Positions 33,142-41,725 of a stretch of DNA of 41,725 nucleotides are shown piece after piece. The stretch covers positions 54,150-95,874 of the forward strand of contig SSNU01000176.1 of the NCBI GenBank assembly GCA_012064415.1, read 5' to 3'. The notes under the pieces were generated by a model. It was not told where the DNA came from and did no database searches. It saw only the letters and a program-made list of their open reading frames with translations. The DNA is from Gyrodactylus bullatarudis. Taxonomy: Eukaryota > Platyhelminthes > Monogenea > Gyrodactylidea > Gyrodactylidae. Position 1 is the stretch's first letter. Each line of letters starts with the position of its first letter. The position numbers were made by a program, and so were the translations under genes.

Positions 33142-33745
33142 TAGTTCTGACAAATGGGAATAGAGTGTGTTCATCTCTTAGGGAGAAATTCATTTGTCGA
33201 TGCTTGTATTTGACATTTGAACTCTTTATATAGTATGATAAATTATTGTAAATTTAACATAAATAATTGAATAACAAAGATTTAATTATAAGAAAAATAT
33301 TATATTAAATAAATTTTTCAAATGTCAAGAAACTATAAAGCTTTTCAACTGTTATTTCAAATGAGAGGTTTGACAACATTATTTTGAAAAAAAACTAGAG
33401 TCAGATTGAAAAGTGAATATATATTTTTCATTTTCTTTTGGAATCTTAAAAGTGATCATTCCAACATTTAGTTCTTCTGGGTTCTGTGGCGATATTTTCG
33501 CATATAAACGAGGTGAGTTGAATAACATTATACTCCACATCGGATGGTGTTGGTCTTGTAGACCTAGAGCAAAAAATTATTTCGCTTGATTGACGCTCTA
33601 AATTTTGTTAATTCCACTTGTAATATTAACGCTTTATTTATATATTTATTTCAAATTCATCACTTGATTCTTGTTATAAAAATTTCAGAATTCAGATGAA
33701 AAACCAATTTAGAACCGAAATAATGAAACGATCAATGTTAAGAAG
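33142..33745. other. No recognisable feature
   Basis: AT-rich, no element identified. Confidence 0.4.
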
Positions 33746-33749
33746 GAAA

Positions 33750-33861
33750 TTCTCATTGGTTGTTTGAATGGAGCAATATTATTGACTAATCGATTAAGCA
33801 TAATACAAAATCTATAAAAGGCAGAGAGGATAATTCACCTGATCATGTGTGAAATTGACTG
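33750..33861 (+). promoter_or_regulatory. TIR-B right end with outward promoter-like module
   Basis: cattgg (33754-33759), TATAAAAG (33813-33820), GGCAGAGAGG (33820-33829), then catgtgtgaaattgactg at the end (33844-33861). The left partner was not located. Here TATA precedes the GGCAGAGAGG block, while at 2244 and 25955 the order is reversed. Confidence 0.5.
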
Positions 33862-34002
33862 TTGTTAAGAATTTACTTTCTGATCATAAGCTGCCTTAAA
33901 ATGATACTTTTTTGAACTGATAGTAACCTTAGTCTATTATTTATCTTCCACATTTCTCTGATTTCTTATATTTACAGCTTGATTTTTGAATAATTATCTT
34001 TT

Positions 34003-34233
34003 TCAAGATGTAGAAAACGTTGACGCTTTAGTTCTAATTTCCAAATATACAAATAGGCTTATCAATATTAATCTAATATAGATTTTCTGTATTGAATCAA
34101 AGAATAAAGTTTTTCTACGTTGTAATGCTTTGACTTTTCCAAAAGAGCCAAAAGGTATTTGTTGTGCTTCAGGTAAAGGGTCAGACAGGTATAGATAAAC
34201 CTCCATAGCATTTAAAGGTAAAAGTCCCATAAA
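34003..34233 (-). CDS. Possible upstream exon of the M16 gene
   Basis: A strong acceptor (tttatctcttctcag) opens FMGLLPLNAMEVYLYLSDPL. LPLNAMEVYLYLSDPLPE can be laid on IDE 'VPIKDLRNLYVTFPIPDL', directly before the place filled by the DWINSLSC exon. A GHEGPGS-like motif is absent and no donor of the right phase is clear, so the exon end is unknown. The stated lower bound is where the frame closes. Confidence 0.35.
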   Translation of the reverse strand, partial: FMGLLPLNAMEVYLYLSDPLPEAQQIPFGSFGKVKALQRRKTLFFDSIQKIYIRLILISLFVYLEIRTKASTFSTS

Positions 34234-34261
34234 CTGAGAAGAGATAAACTAAAAGGGGATA

Positions 34262-35040
34262 GTAGGTTTAAAATTATTTATTTGATAAAGCAAACCATAT
34301 TTTTTTAGAGATAGTTTAAAGTGCGAAAAAATAATATAAAATTCTCTGAAATTGCGCATTTGCAGATTAGTCCCTAATTTTTTTTAGGATTCAAAGATTA
34401 CAAATTAAATACAAGAATTATTCAAAAAAATAAAATAATTTCGAAAATCACTGTTTTAATAATGGCTATTATTCAATTATCTTTTTAGAATTAAAATTGA
34501 GTCATTAAATTGTATATAATAGCCTTTAACTTAAACTGTTCAAAATTCACATCAGTATGTTATAATTCGTTGAGCGCTACATTGTATTTATCAAGAAAAA
34601 CGTAATTTACAATCAGTTATTCCACAAATAATTTTTATAATTTAGAAAAGAATAATTTTAATTTAATAGAATTACAGTTTATCTATTTATACACCCATCA
34701 ACAAAAGGTATTGAGTTAAAACTGTTAAGTCTTATTTATTATGGAAACAAAATATTTCTCAAATATAACTTAATAATTTTATTCTCATCGAGGAAACCTT
34801 TAGAATAAATCAAAGATCTTTAAAGAATTCATTTAGTCAATTAATTCCATCAAATCATAAATTATTCTATGGTATGTTGATCAAATTCTGATAAATCATT
34901 GGCTCAAACATAAATAATTATTTAGAGCAATTTGAACAGTTTTTATTAAACAGTGATGGATCCGAAATAACTTATATTAGTAATCATTAAGTTTAACTTT
35001 TTCATATAAGTTTAATTGCATACTAATTTAAAAAAAAACA
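34262..35040. other. No recognisable feature
   Basis: Very AT-rich. Confidence 0.45.
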
Positions 35041-35816
35041 TTACAGGTAAAAGCTCTGTAAAGTGACGAGAGTTGTGTGAATTTGGAAGTACACGTTACT
35101 TATATACCATTTCTACACCAAAACTCATGAATTATAGACCAATAGAAATTGAGGATTTGTCGGCCAATCAGAATCTAGCAATATTCCTCCCACAAAATTC
35201 CTACGGTTCCAAATATATTTTGCTACTAGAATCTCAAATTTTACGATAGGTCGATGAAATATTGTAGATAGTCTCAGTCTTTTATTTTGATTAATTTCCA
35301 CTTCGAATTTTCTCTCTATCATATCAGGAAGAGGCTGTAGCAAAAATAGCTTAAGCAATGGTCAGTCATACTTAAATTTAGTATCATTATATTCAGCATA
35401 AAATTTTGAGTAAACTTGGAAATTTTCAAGCTTCTATTCGGAAATATATGGCTAAAATTCGATTTTTAAATCGGTCTCAGATTTTGAATGATTTTAGATG
35501 AATAATCAAAAAAGTCATTTTTCGTTTTCCCAATCCCATACCCCTCCCCATGATTAGTCATGGGGTTGACCATTTGTACATACATACTATGTATTACATA
35601 GGTGAGAATACAAACATGTCAATCAAAACTATCACACTGTTCTCCTCATTTTACATACAATAGGGGTTTCTACTAACACATACGCACTCACTATCCCAAT
35701 GAACAGAGAGTGGGTCACACACACTTTCTATAGAATGTAATCCTACCACGCCATATTTGGATATGAATTTATAAAAACATTATTCTGATGATGCAATATA
35801 ATTACTTTTTCACGCC

Positions 35817-35996
35817 ATGAGTACACAACGACTCTACACTAACGAAGAGAAACTCAGAATCCTGCATGAAATGAAAGAAAAGAACGAAGGTGCTAGTTTC
35901 ATGGCTCGTCAGTATAACGTTATAATAAAAACTGTAAACAACTGGCAGAAGAATCACGATGAGATAGCTGCTAACATCAGCCTCTTCCTGATATGA
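35817..35996 (+). pseudogene. CENP-B/pogo-type HTH, truncated transposase start
   Basis: 59 codons from ATG. LYTNEEKLRILHEMKEKNEG, SFMARQYNV and TVNNWQKNHDEI form an N-terminal helix-turn-helix of the pogo/CENP-B/psq kind. After EIAANI the frame runs into the terminal arm (SLFLI, TGA), so the DDE domain is deleted. It is too short for a full transposase (about 400 residues or more). Its position inside a TA-flanked element supports the pogo assignment of TIR-A. Confidence 0.6.
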
Positions 35997-36144
35997 TAGA
36001 GAGAAAATTCGAAGTGGAAATTAATCAAAATAAAAGACTGAGACTATCTACAATATTTCATCGACCTATCGTAAAATTTGAGATTCTAGTAGCAAAATAT
36101 ATTTGGAACCGTAGGAATTTTGTGGGAGGAATATTGCTAGATTC

Positions 36145-36216
36145 TGATTGGCCGACAAATCCTCAATTTCTATTGGTCTATAATTCATGAGTTTTGGTGT
36201 AGAAATGGTATATAAG
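36145..36216 (+). promoter_or_regulatory. Outward CCAAT/TATA module, TIR-A right arm
   Basis: gattgg (36145-36150), attgg (36172-36176), TATATAAG (36209-36216), element end 55 bases on. The left arm mirrors it at about 35099-35170. Confidence 0.4.
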
Positions 36217-36273
36217 TAACGTGTACTTCCAAATTCACACAACTCTCGTCACTTTACAGAGCTTTTACCTGTA

Positions 36274-36800
36274 TTTGAATTAGATATTCAAAATATTTTC
36301 TATTATTTTATTATGTTGTTGGTGATAACATAAAAAATTGTCTTTAAGATTACTGTTGGTTAATCTCAAGAAATTAATAAAAATTACGTAGCCTCTATAT
36401 TCGTTGGCTGTGTAATTAAAATGACCTCTAATCTGATTTGTTGTTATTAAAAGCATGTCATGTGACTCCATGATTCACCTGCAATGAGGATTTTTACTTT
36501 AGAATTATATTTTGATTAATGAAGTAAGATTTTATCACTAAAAAAACTACTTATTTTTAAATAGAATTTAAATGCTTACAATAAAACCCAGGAAAAAGGA
36601 TTTTTGACGTGATTTAGAAATAATTCCAAATTTTGCAAACGCCTCATTTTACGGTCGAAAGATGACGTCTGATCGATGTGAAAATGGTCTCAATCGAAAG
36701 ATAATGAAATTTTGGAATTTTACTTATTCAAAGGTGTGAGTTATGTCCAAAAAATGCAAATTTTCACTGATTTTATACATTTATACTAATAAATTTTATT
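36274..36800. other. No recognisable feature
   Basis: A minus-strand frame at 36280-36471 has an acceptor-like tattgcag upstream, but its peptide fits nothing. Confidence 0.4.
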
Positions 36801-36814
36801 CAGCTTAAAAGGGA

Positions 36815-37145
36815 CCCGAATTCTGGCGAAGCGTGTATTTTGATGATGAGGTCCAATATACAGATAACCTAACAAAAAGAGCATCAAGGTTTATGAACGC
36901 CTTCCTGTAGTCAGATCTGGAATAAGCGTGATGTATTTTGCCGCAATCACCTATGGCAAGCTTCCATTCTTCGCGCCACACCAGGGCCCAGGTCAGACTC
37001 TTCGACCTGGCTTTACAGGAACTAGAACCGGGCTATGTTCCTTATAATCTTCCGTATGAGGAGGATCATTGCTTCACCAGACATGCAGCGAAAAGTTAAC
37101 AACCTTATAGATTCAATGCCAAAGCACAGATTTATTTATCAAATA
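36815..37145 (+). pseudogene. Tc1/mariner transposase relic
   Basis: FWRSVYFDDEVQYTDN fits the 'W..V.FSDE..F' block. After a frameshift, YERLPVVRSGISVMYFAAIT with YGKLPFF fits 'R....SVMVWAAIS..G..PL'. Late text MQRKVNNLIDSMPKHRFIYQ fits the C-terminal 'SMP.R...'. The middle with the second Asp is lost. The GC content is higher than in the surroundings. Confidence 0.5.
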
Positions 37146-37149
37146 TTTA

Positions 37150-38435
37150 TTGTACATATTTTTATTTATAAACTAGATTTACTTATTTTTTTGTACATAT
37201 TTACTTATTTTATTCTTTAATAAACTCTCCATAAGTCACAGTTCTTTTCCATTTATTAAAATGTCTCTTCATTTTGAGAAATTAGAAAACTATTCAGTTC
37301 TTGCTACTGTTCAATTGAATAAAATTATGAATACTATGAAAATTTACCAGAATATCTGACTGTAAAGATGAAATTAAAGAATTCTTGACTAGTCGCCTTC
37401 TTTTCACAATTGAAAGGATAATCATTAAAAACAAAATTAATTTAAGAATCAATTTTAAATAAAAAAGTACTCACAATTGAAAATTAAAATTCAAAGTCTT
37501 TATGAATCCTGAACTTTAAGAAGAGACGGTATTTTCACGATAACAAGACACTAAAAGGATAAAATAATCACAAAATGTAACCGCATTCATTAATAACATC
37601 TCAATGCTCTTTCTGTTTCCCTGTCAATCAAGTTGCAAGACGAGACAAAAATGATGACTTCAGCTCGACGAAATAAACCGTTTTCCAGTTGAGAAATGTA
37701 TCCTCATGTGTAGAGGAGTCTTCAAAATGGTGATGGAAATCAAAATGGTGTCTCAATAATGTTTATTACATTGTCTTACAATATCTGATATCCTTTTCTT
37801 TGTCAAGCCCACTGGGACAAACAAAAGTTGAAAGTTTGGTTTCCTAATCAATTTTCTCTTATTTCCCAGATCCTATTCCACGAATTCAAGCAGCTTTTAC
37901 AAGTTGTAATCCATGCATTCATTTCAAATTAGCATTGGAAGTCAAGTCTTGAAACAACACTGAATCTTATTTTTCAGTTCTTGTCATTGAGCAATCCAGA
38001 ATATAAAAAGACATTTCAATGTCAAATTTCAACAAAATAAAAACTTTTTACCATTCATTTTCTGTTATTCATTGCTTAACTGATGTTCTGACAACTCAGA
38101 AAGTTGTACAAGTGGCGTGAAATTTTTAGACTGTTTTTGAGTAAAAATATCGAGTGTTATTCTTAAGGTTTGGCTGAAATGTTTAATATGATATCGTTGT
38201 GTGTTTATTCCTCTTTCGTTTAAGACCTTTTCCATGATTATTGAGCGAATAACAATCGAATAATCTCAATTATTCTTGAAAATAAGACGAGTAAAAACCT
38301 CAAGTTTCTAAACCAAAAATTGACAAAGTATGAAAATGAGAAGTCAATGAATGCTCTGAGTTAAATTTTACTCATTTTTATTTAAAATTAATAAGAAATC
38401 ATAGTAAAAGATGATTGGTTAACGCTTCATTCAAG
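37150..38435. other. No recognisable feature
   Basis: AT-rich, about 1.3 kb without confident gene or element. Confidence 0.45.
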
Positions 38436-38439
38436 AAAT

Positions 38440-38690
38440 CGCAAAATTGGACCTTGTCCCGATGGTTTCGCGTGCTACTGTAGTCACGTGAATTTTATTC
38501 ATAGTTTTTAATAACTTTTTCAACAATTATTTTTTAATGATATAATTCCTGATTATATGTTACTCGCTGAAGTTATTTCTATTCCTAAACATAATAGTGA
38601 TGAATTTAGACCAATAACTGTGCAAAACACCCTTATGAAAATCATTGACTCAATTCTTTTCATTAAAATCCTTATTATAATTGACATACA
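38440..38690 (+). pseudogene. LINE reverse transcriptase start (RT0-1 region)
   Basis: The plus strand shows GPCPDGF (normally GPDGI/F) and, after stops, NDIIPDYMLLAEVISIPKHN and EFRPITVQNTLMKI, the non-LTR RT opening 'IPK....YRPI....'. A mirrored copy lies at 40200-40330 on the minus strand. Decayed. Confidence 0.65.
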
Positions 38691-38692
38691 TG

Positions 38693-39747
38693 TCTTATGA
38701 AATTCTGACGCTTTACTAACTTATTCACATTCTAGAATCATTTAGATCACTTGAAGCCTGTCAACCCATATCAGAACATGTGTCTCCATTTCGTTAAAAA
38801 AAGAAATCTTCTTAAGTCTAAAGCTCACCTGTTGATCATATTTATTACAGCAGGAAGTGAAATCTATAGTGATTACTGATTACATAATTACTCTTTATTA
38901 TTCAACAAAGATATCACAGAATAAATACTGATTTCTAAGCTAGAAATTAGCTAGAAAATGTCCCTGCAAGGACTTGGTCCTATTATTTGAAAAATATGAA
39001 ATTATAAATATTTATAAATAGAAATCAACTGGTTAAAAAAATGAATAAAAGATAAAATAAGAATTTTGTTATCTGAATGCAACACTGGTGAAAATACCTC
39101 TTGTCAATGATAATGAATAAATCTAGAATTCTGAAGAAATTAGATAAAGTATCTTGATTTCCCTAAGTTATTTTTCTATTGTGACTGAAAAAATACTTGA
39201 AGAATCGTTACTGATAACTATATATATATTATTTCAAAGAATGGATTCAGATTTACAAAGATTTTTTCTAAACTATTTATATTATTACTGTTTTTATATA
39301 TATCTTCATTATTTATTTTTCTAAAACCTTACTTATAATTGTACATAACAACTATTTTTAATATGAAAATGATAATTGTAAAGCAGAACATATGAATTGT
39401 TAAAGTTTCATTTCATTTCATTGAACTACTTGATCTTTTATTTTCCTACATTCACTATCGATAGGATTCATTTCTACTTTTCTACATTTCTAATTTCTAG
39501 CTTAGAAATCAGTATTTATTCTGTGATATCTTTGTTGAATAATAAAGAGTAATTATGTAATCAGTAATCACTATAGATTTCACTTCCTGCTGTAATAAAT
39601 ATGATCAACAGGTGAGCTTTAGACTTAAGAAGATTTCTTTTTTTAACGAAATGGAGACACATGTTCTGATATGGGTTGACAGGCTTCAAGTGATCTAAAT
39701 GATTCTAGAATGTGAATAAGTTAGTAAAGCGTCAGAATTTCATAAGA
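38693..39747. repeat. 258-bp inverted repeat, 539-base spacer
   Basis: 38693-38950 and 39490-39747 are essentially exact reverse complements. Outside the arms lie opposed LINE fragments (38440-38690 plus, 40330-39780 minus), so a larger inverted duplication of LINE sequence is likely. The spacer contains a LINE-type 3' tail (39361-39420). Confidence 0.85.
39310..39420 (+). mobile_element. LINE 3' tail inside the inverted-repeat spacer
   Basis: atgataattgtaaagcagaa and the following catttcatttcatt resemble the tail at 540-603. Confidence 0.45.
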
Positions 39748-39779
39748 AATAGTTTAAATTGTGATTTAGTATACTTGTT

Positions 39780-41180
39780 TAACTCATTACTTTTAGATAT
39801 ATATACATCTTTCATAGTTAAGGAAATAAGTAATAATTTTTTTTTGGTTCTAGTTAATGAATTATGAGTTAATTTCTCTTTTGAATTCAAATAAACTCAT
39901 TCTTTTTATAGCATTAGGTAATTTTTCAAATAAATTTTTGCTTCTATTGAAGACTGCAAGATTCTTGATCTCTCCTTGTACTCTGTATCGATCACGGAGT
40001 CCAGGAAGACTTTGAGGAGTAATGCACTTTTTGATGAGAAGAAGGCTTTTGATGTCTTTTCGAACCATAATTGATTCAGATGGTAGACTGAGTTTTTTCC
40101 TGTATGGCTCAGAGAGTTTACGTCGGAAAATTTTGGCAACTTTCTGAAGCTTCTTAGATCATTCAGGTTTTTCAGGATTCCAGTATCCTGCACAAAATAG
40201 GTCTTAATTCATCACTATTATGTTTGGGAATAGGAATAACTTCAGCGAGTAACATATAATCAGGAATTATATCATTAAAAAATAATTGTTGAAAAATTTT
40301 GTAAAAACTATGAATAAAATTTATGTGACTACTTGTAAGTATGTTGACACTAATTTTATAAAAAATAGTGTTTTTTATTTTTGAGTTTTCTTAATAATTT
40401 TTTAAACTCAGAAAAGCTCAAAAAGGTATTATTATGATAATTAGATAATCACAATGGATGAATTCTTGGGTGTTTATTGGAGCAGAATTGTTGAAAGTTG
40501 ACATGAAGATATTTTGTATGAATTCACATGCCATATAATTTTTGTTATTATTATCCGCATTCTTCTTCTTTGAGAATTTAAAATTTTTATTGAGATAGAA
40601 ATATCCTTGTTTGGGTTTCATCTTGATATGGTCTCTCAGTTTCTTTTCAATTCTATCATATTCAAGATCGTAGAGTTCCTTGATCTGATTGTGTGTATTC
40701 TCTATCATTTCAATAGATCGAGACATAGACAGGCATTTAATGAGCTTATTTTTAAGAGTGATGTGTTTCTTGTGAACTAAGTTATCAAGATTAAGTCTCT
40801 CTTTTTTAATTGTAGACAACGAGTAAATTCTGGTATATTGTTCGAGAAAATTACTAGCATTTAGTAGGTTTTTATTAATATTCGAGACAGCTTTTATCAT
40901 GTTCAAATCTGTAAACTCGAAGTATTTGTTTGGTATCAGTTTTATGTTTAAAGATTTCGACATTAGAAAAGGTTAATTTGGCAAAAACTCCTAAGTGATC
41001 TTTACTTGGGAAAATATTTTGAACATCAAATTCAAATAAGGTTTTTTATTCAATTAGTATGCAATCAAGTATGTTGTTTTGTCTAGTGGGGATATTGATT
41101 AATTGGTGCAATGAAAATTTGATAAACAATCAAGTGTTTTTATTTTTCCTGACTAGTATGTTGTTTATTTTAAAAGATGA
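39780..41180 (-). pseudogene. APE-type LINE, internally deleted
   Basis: 5' to 3' on the minus strand: endonuclease end LINIPTRQNNILDCILIE and FPSKDHLGVFAKL (the 'PTR..N.LDL' and 'SDH' motifs of APE endonucleases); a linker ORF 40963-40418 (ERLNLDNLVHKKHITLKNKL, KKLRDHIKMKPKQGYFYLNK); RT opening FNDIIPDYMLLAEVIPIPKH (about 40300-40200). Then, skipping the RT palm, the C-terminal part NSVYHLNQLWFEKTSKAFFS and LFEKLPNAIKRMSLFEFKRE. The palm with its catalytic FADD is missing, so it is inactive. CR1/Jockey-like by its C-terminus. Confidence 0.7.
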
Positions 41181-41232
41181 ATGTGTGGATTTCAATCAAA
41201 TTTTATTTCTTAAAATTCTCCGATGAACTTAT

Positions 41233-41691
41233 CTAATGAAAGCTCATATGAAACTCTTTTTTCATATTCTTCAAAATAAAGTTTTCTTTTTCGCCTCTTT
41301 CCTCAAAAAATTGCATACAGGTTTCAAATGATTTCAAAATCTTCTCATCTTCGTTTTCAATTTTTGCTTTCTTGTTTCTATGACAATTTTGTAATGCCTC
41401 TGCTGTATCTTGGCTGTTGATGCTATTCCAGCCTTCACACAGGTACGAAACATCATCTGATAAGGAAAAGATTGGGCTGTTTTGTTGTAGTTCGAGGGCC
41501 CTGATTTTTTCTGTAGTTCGGTTTTTATATCTGAGTTTGAGCTTGTCGACTAAATTAAAATTTTTGGCGACTTCCCAATCAAGGTCAATTTTCTTTCTAT
41601 AGCTCTTTCCAATGATTCTTTGTCCATTCGGACAATCTCTAATCAGGACTTTGGCTCGTCTTGGTAAAGTTTTGATGATTTGAAAAATCAC
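41233..41691 (-). pseudogene. Possible pogo/Tigger transposase C-terminal part
   Basis: The frame on the minus strand runs IIGKSYRKKID...LSDDVSYLCEGWNSINSQDT, then NCHRNKK. In pogo/Tigger transposases the DDE core is followed by 'K..YRR.L', then 'DA.Y....AW..V...TI..CW'. Here the same spacing appears with C-H for C-W. The rest (FETCMQFFEERGEKENFILK) is charged. The catalytic residues would lie upstream, beyond the window edge or lost. Uncertain. Confidence 0.4.
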
Positions 41692-41725
41692 AGATTCGAT
41701 CGTTTCACCAGAATTGATTTTACGC

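Larger units (their letters stand above)
35044..36271 (+). mobile_element. TIR-A transposon with internal HTH gene fragment
   Basis: 1228-bp element flanked by TA (35042-35043, 36272-36273). Terminal arms of about 288 bases (35044-35332 and 35983-36271) are nearly perfect inverses. The left arm continues for about 430 further bases that are also found in the element at 6577 (catgattagtcatggggttg). Then comes a small HTH ORF fused straight into the right arm. It looks like an internal deletion derivative of a larger pogo-like element. Confidence 0.8.

Noticed and set aside
37348..37399. A small minus-strand M16 exon (ATSQEFFNFIFTVRYSG)
   Set aside because: Faint resemblance to the 'QELLKFHSAYYSSN' segment of IDE and a gtaaat donor, but the acceptor is weak, the peptide is short and the offset does not align well.
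1..41725. CRISPR array, operons or bacterial genes
   Set aside because: No regularly spaced repeats, no clustered long ORFs, and clear eukaryotic splicing and retroelements.

Overview
This is an AT-rich stretch of animal nuclear DNA. The evidence is multi-exon coding with GT-AG introns, animal-type retroelements (Penelope-like, Ty3/gypsy, APE-type LINE), pogo/Tc1-type and MULE transposons, and a tRNA-derived SINE. Nothing looks prokaryotic: no operons, no ribosome-binding sites, no intact long ORFs. An invertebrate (arthropod or similar) is likely, but the species cannot be named from the sequence.

The one host gene I can assemble lies on the minus strand. Twelve exons with good splice signals and consistent phase, from 32361 down to a stop codon at 3584-3586, encode the middle and C-terminal part of an M16 metallopeptidase of the insulin-degrading enzyme/nardilysin type. 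The N-terminal catalytic part is not seen. About 115 residues expected between the exons at 24840 and 16345 were not found. The introns are packed with transposons. One 12-base microexon (25441-25452) is predicted because it keeps phase and fills an alignment gap.

Layout: 1-3500 holds a dispersed direct repeat, a LINE tail, inverted-repeat transposon ends and a gypsy RNase H fragment. 3584-4444 holds the last two exons. 4863-12600 is a nest: a Tc1 transposase relic, a palindromic Penelope-like (PLE) terminus split by a 1.26-kb inverted-repeat element, a hammerhead followed by a small cysteine-rich ORF, and that ORF split by a 3.5-kb inverted-repeat element that itself carries a PLE. 13528-16760 alternates exons with tandem PLE pieces. 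16900-24830 holds LINE, inverted-repeat and PLE relics. 24840-25452 holds four exons. 25650-31400 holds PLE, MULE, SINE, gypsy and more PLE relics around one exon. 31782-32361 holds two exons. The rest is transposon ends, an HTH-bearing fold-back element, a large inverted repeat of LINE origin and a transposase C-terminus.

Three themes stand out. (1) Hammerhead ribozymes occur in two unrelated element classes: PLE termini, and a tRNA-headed SINE with one intact and one core-mutated copy. (2) A short upstream strand can pair with the stem II segment of the PLE hammerheads, and the pairing bases change together between families. (3) At least three inverted-repeat transposon families carry near their ends an outward-facing promoter-like module: CCAAT box, often a GGCAGAGAGG block, and a TATA box.
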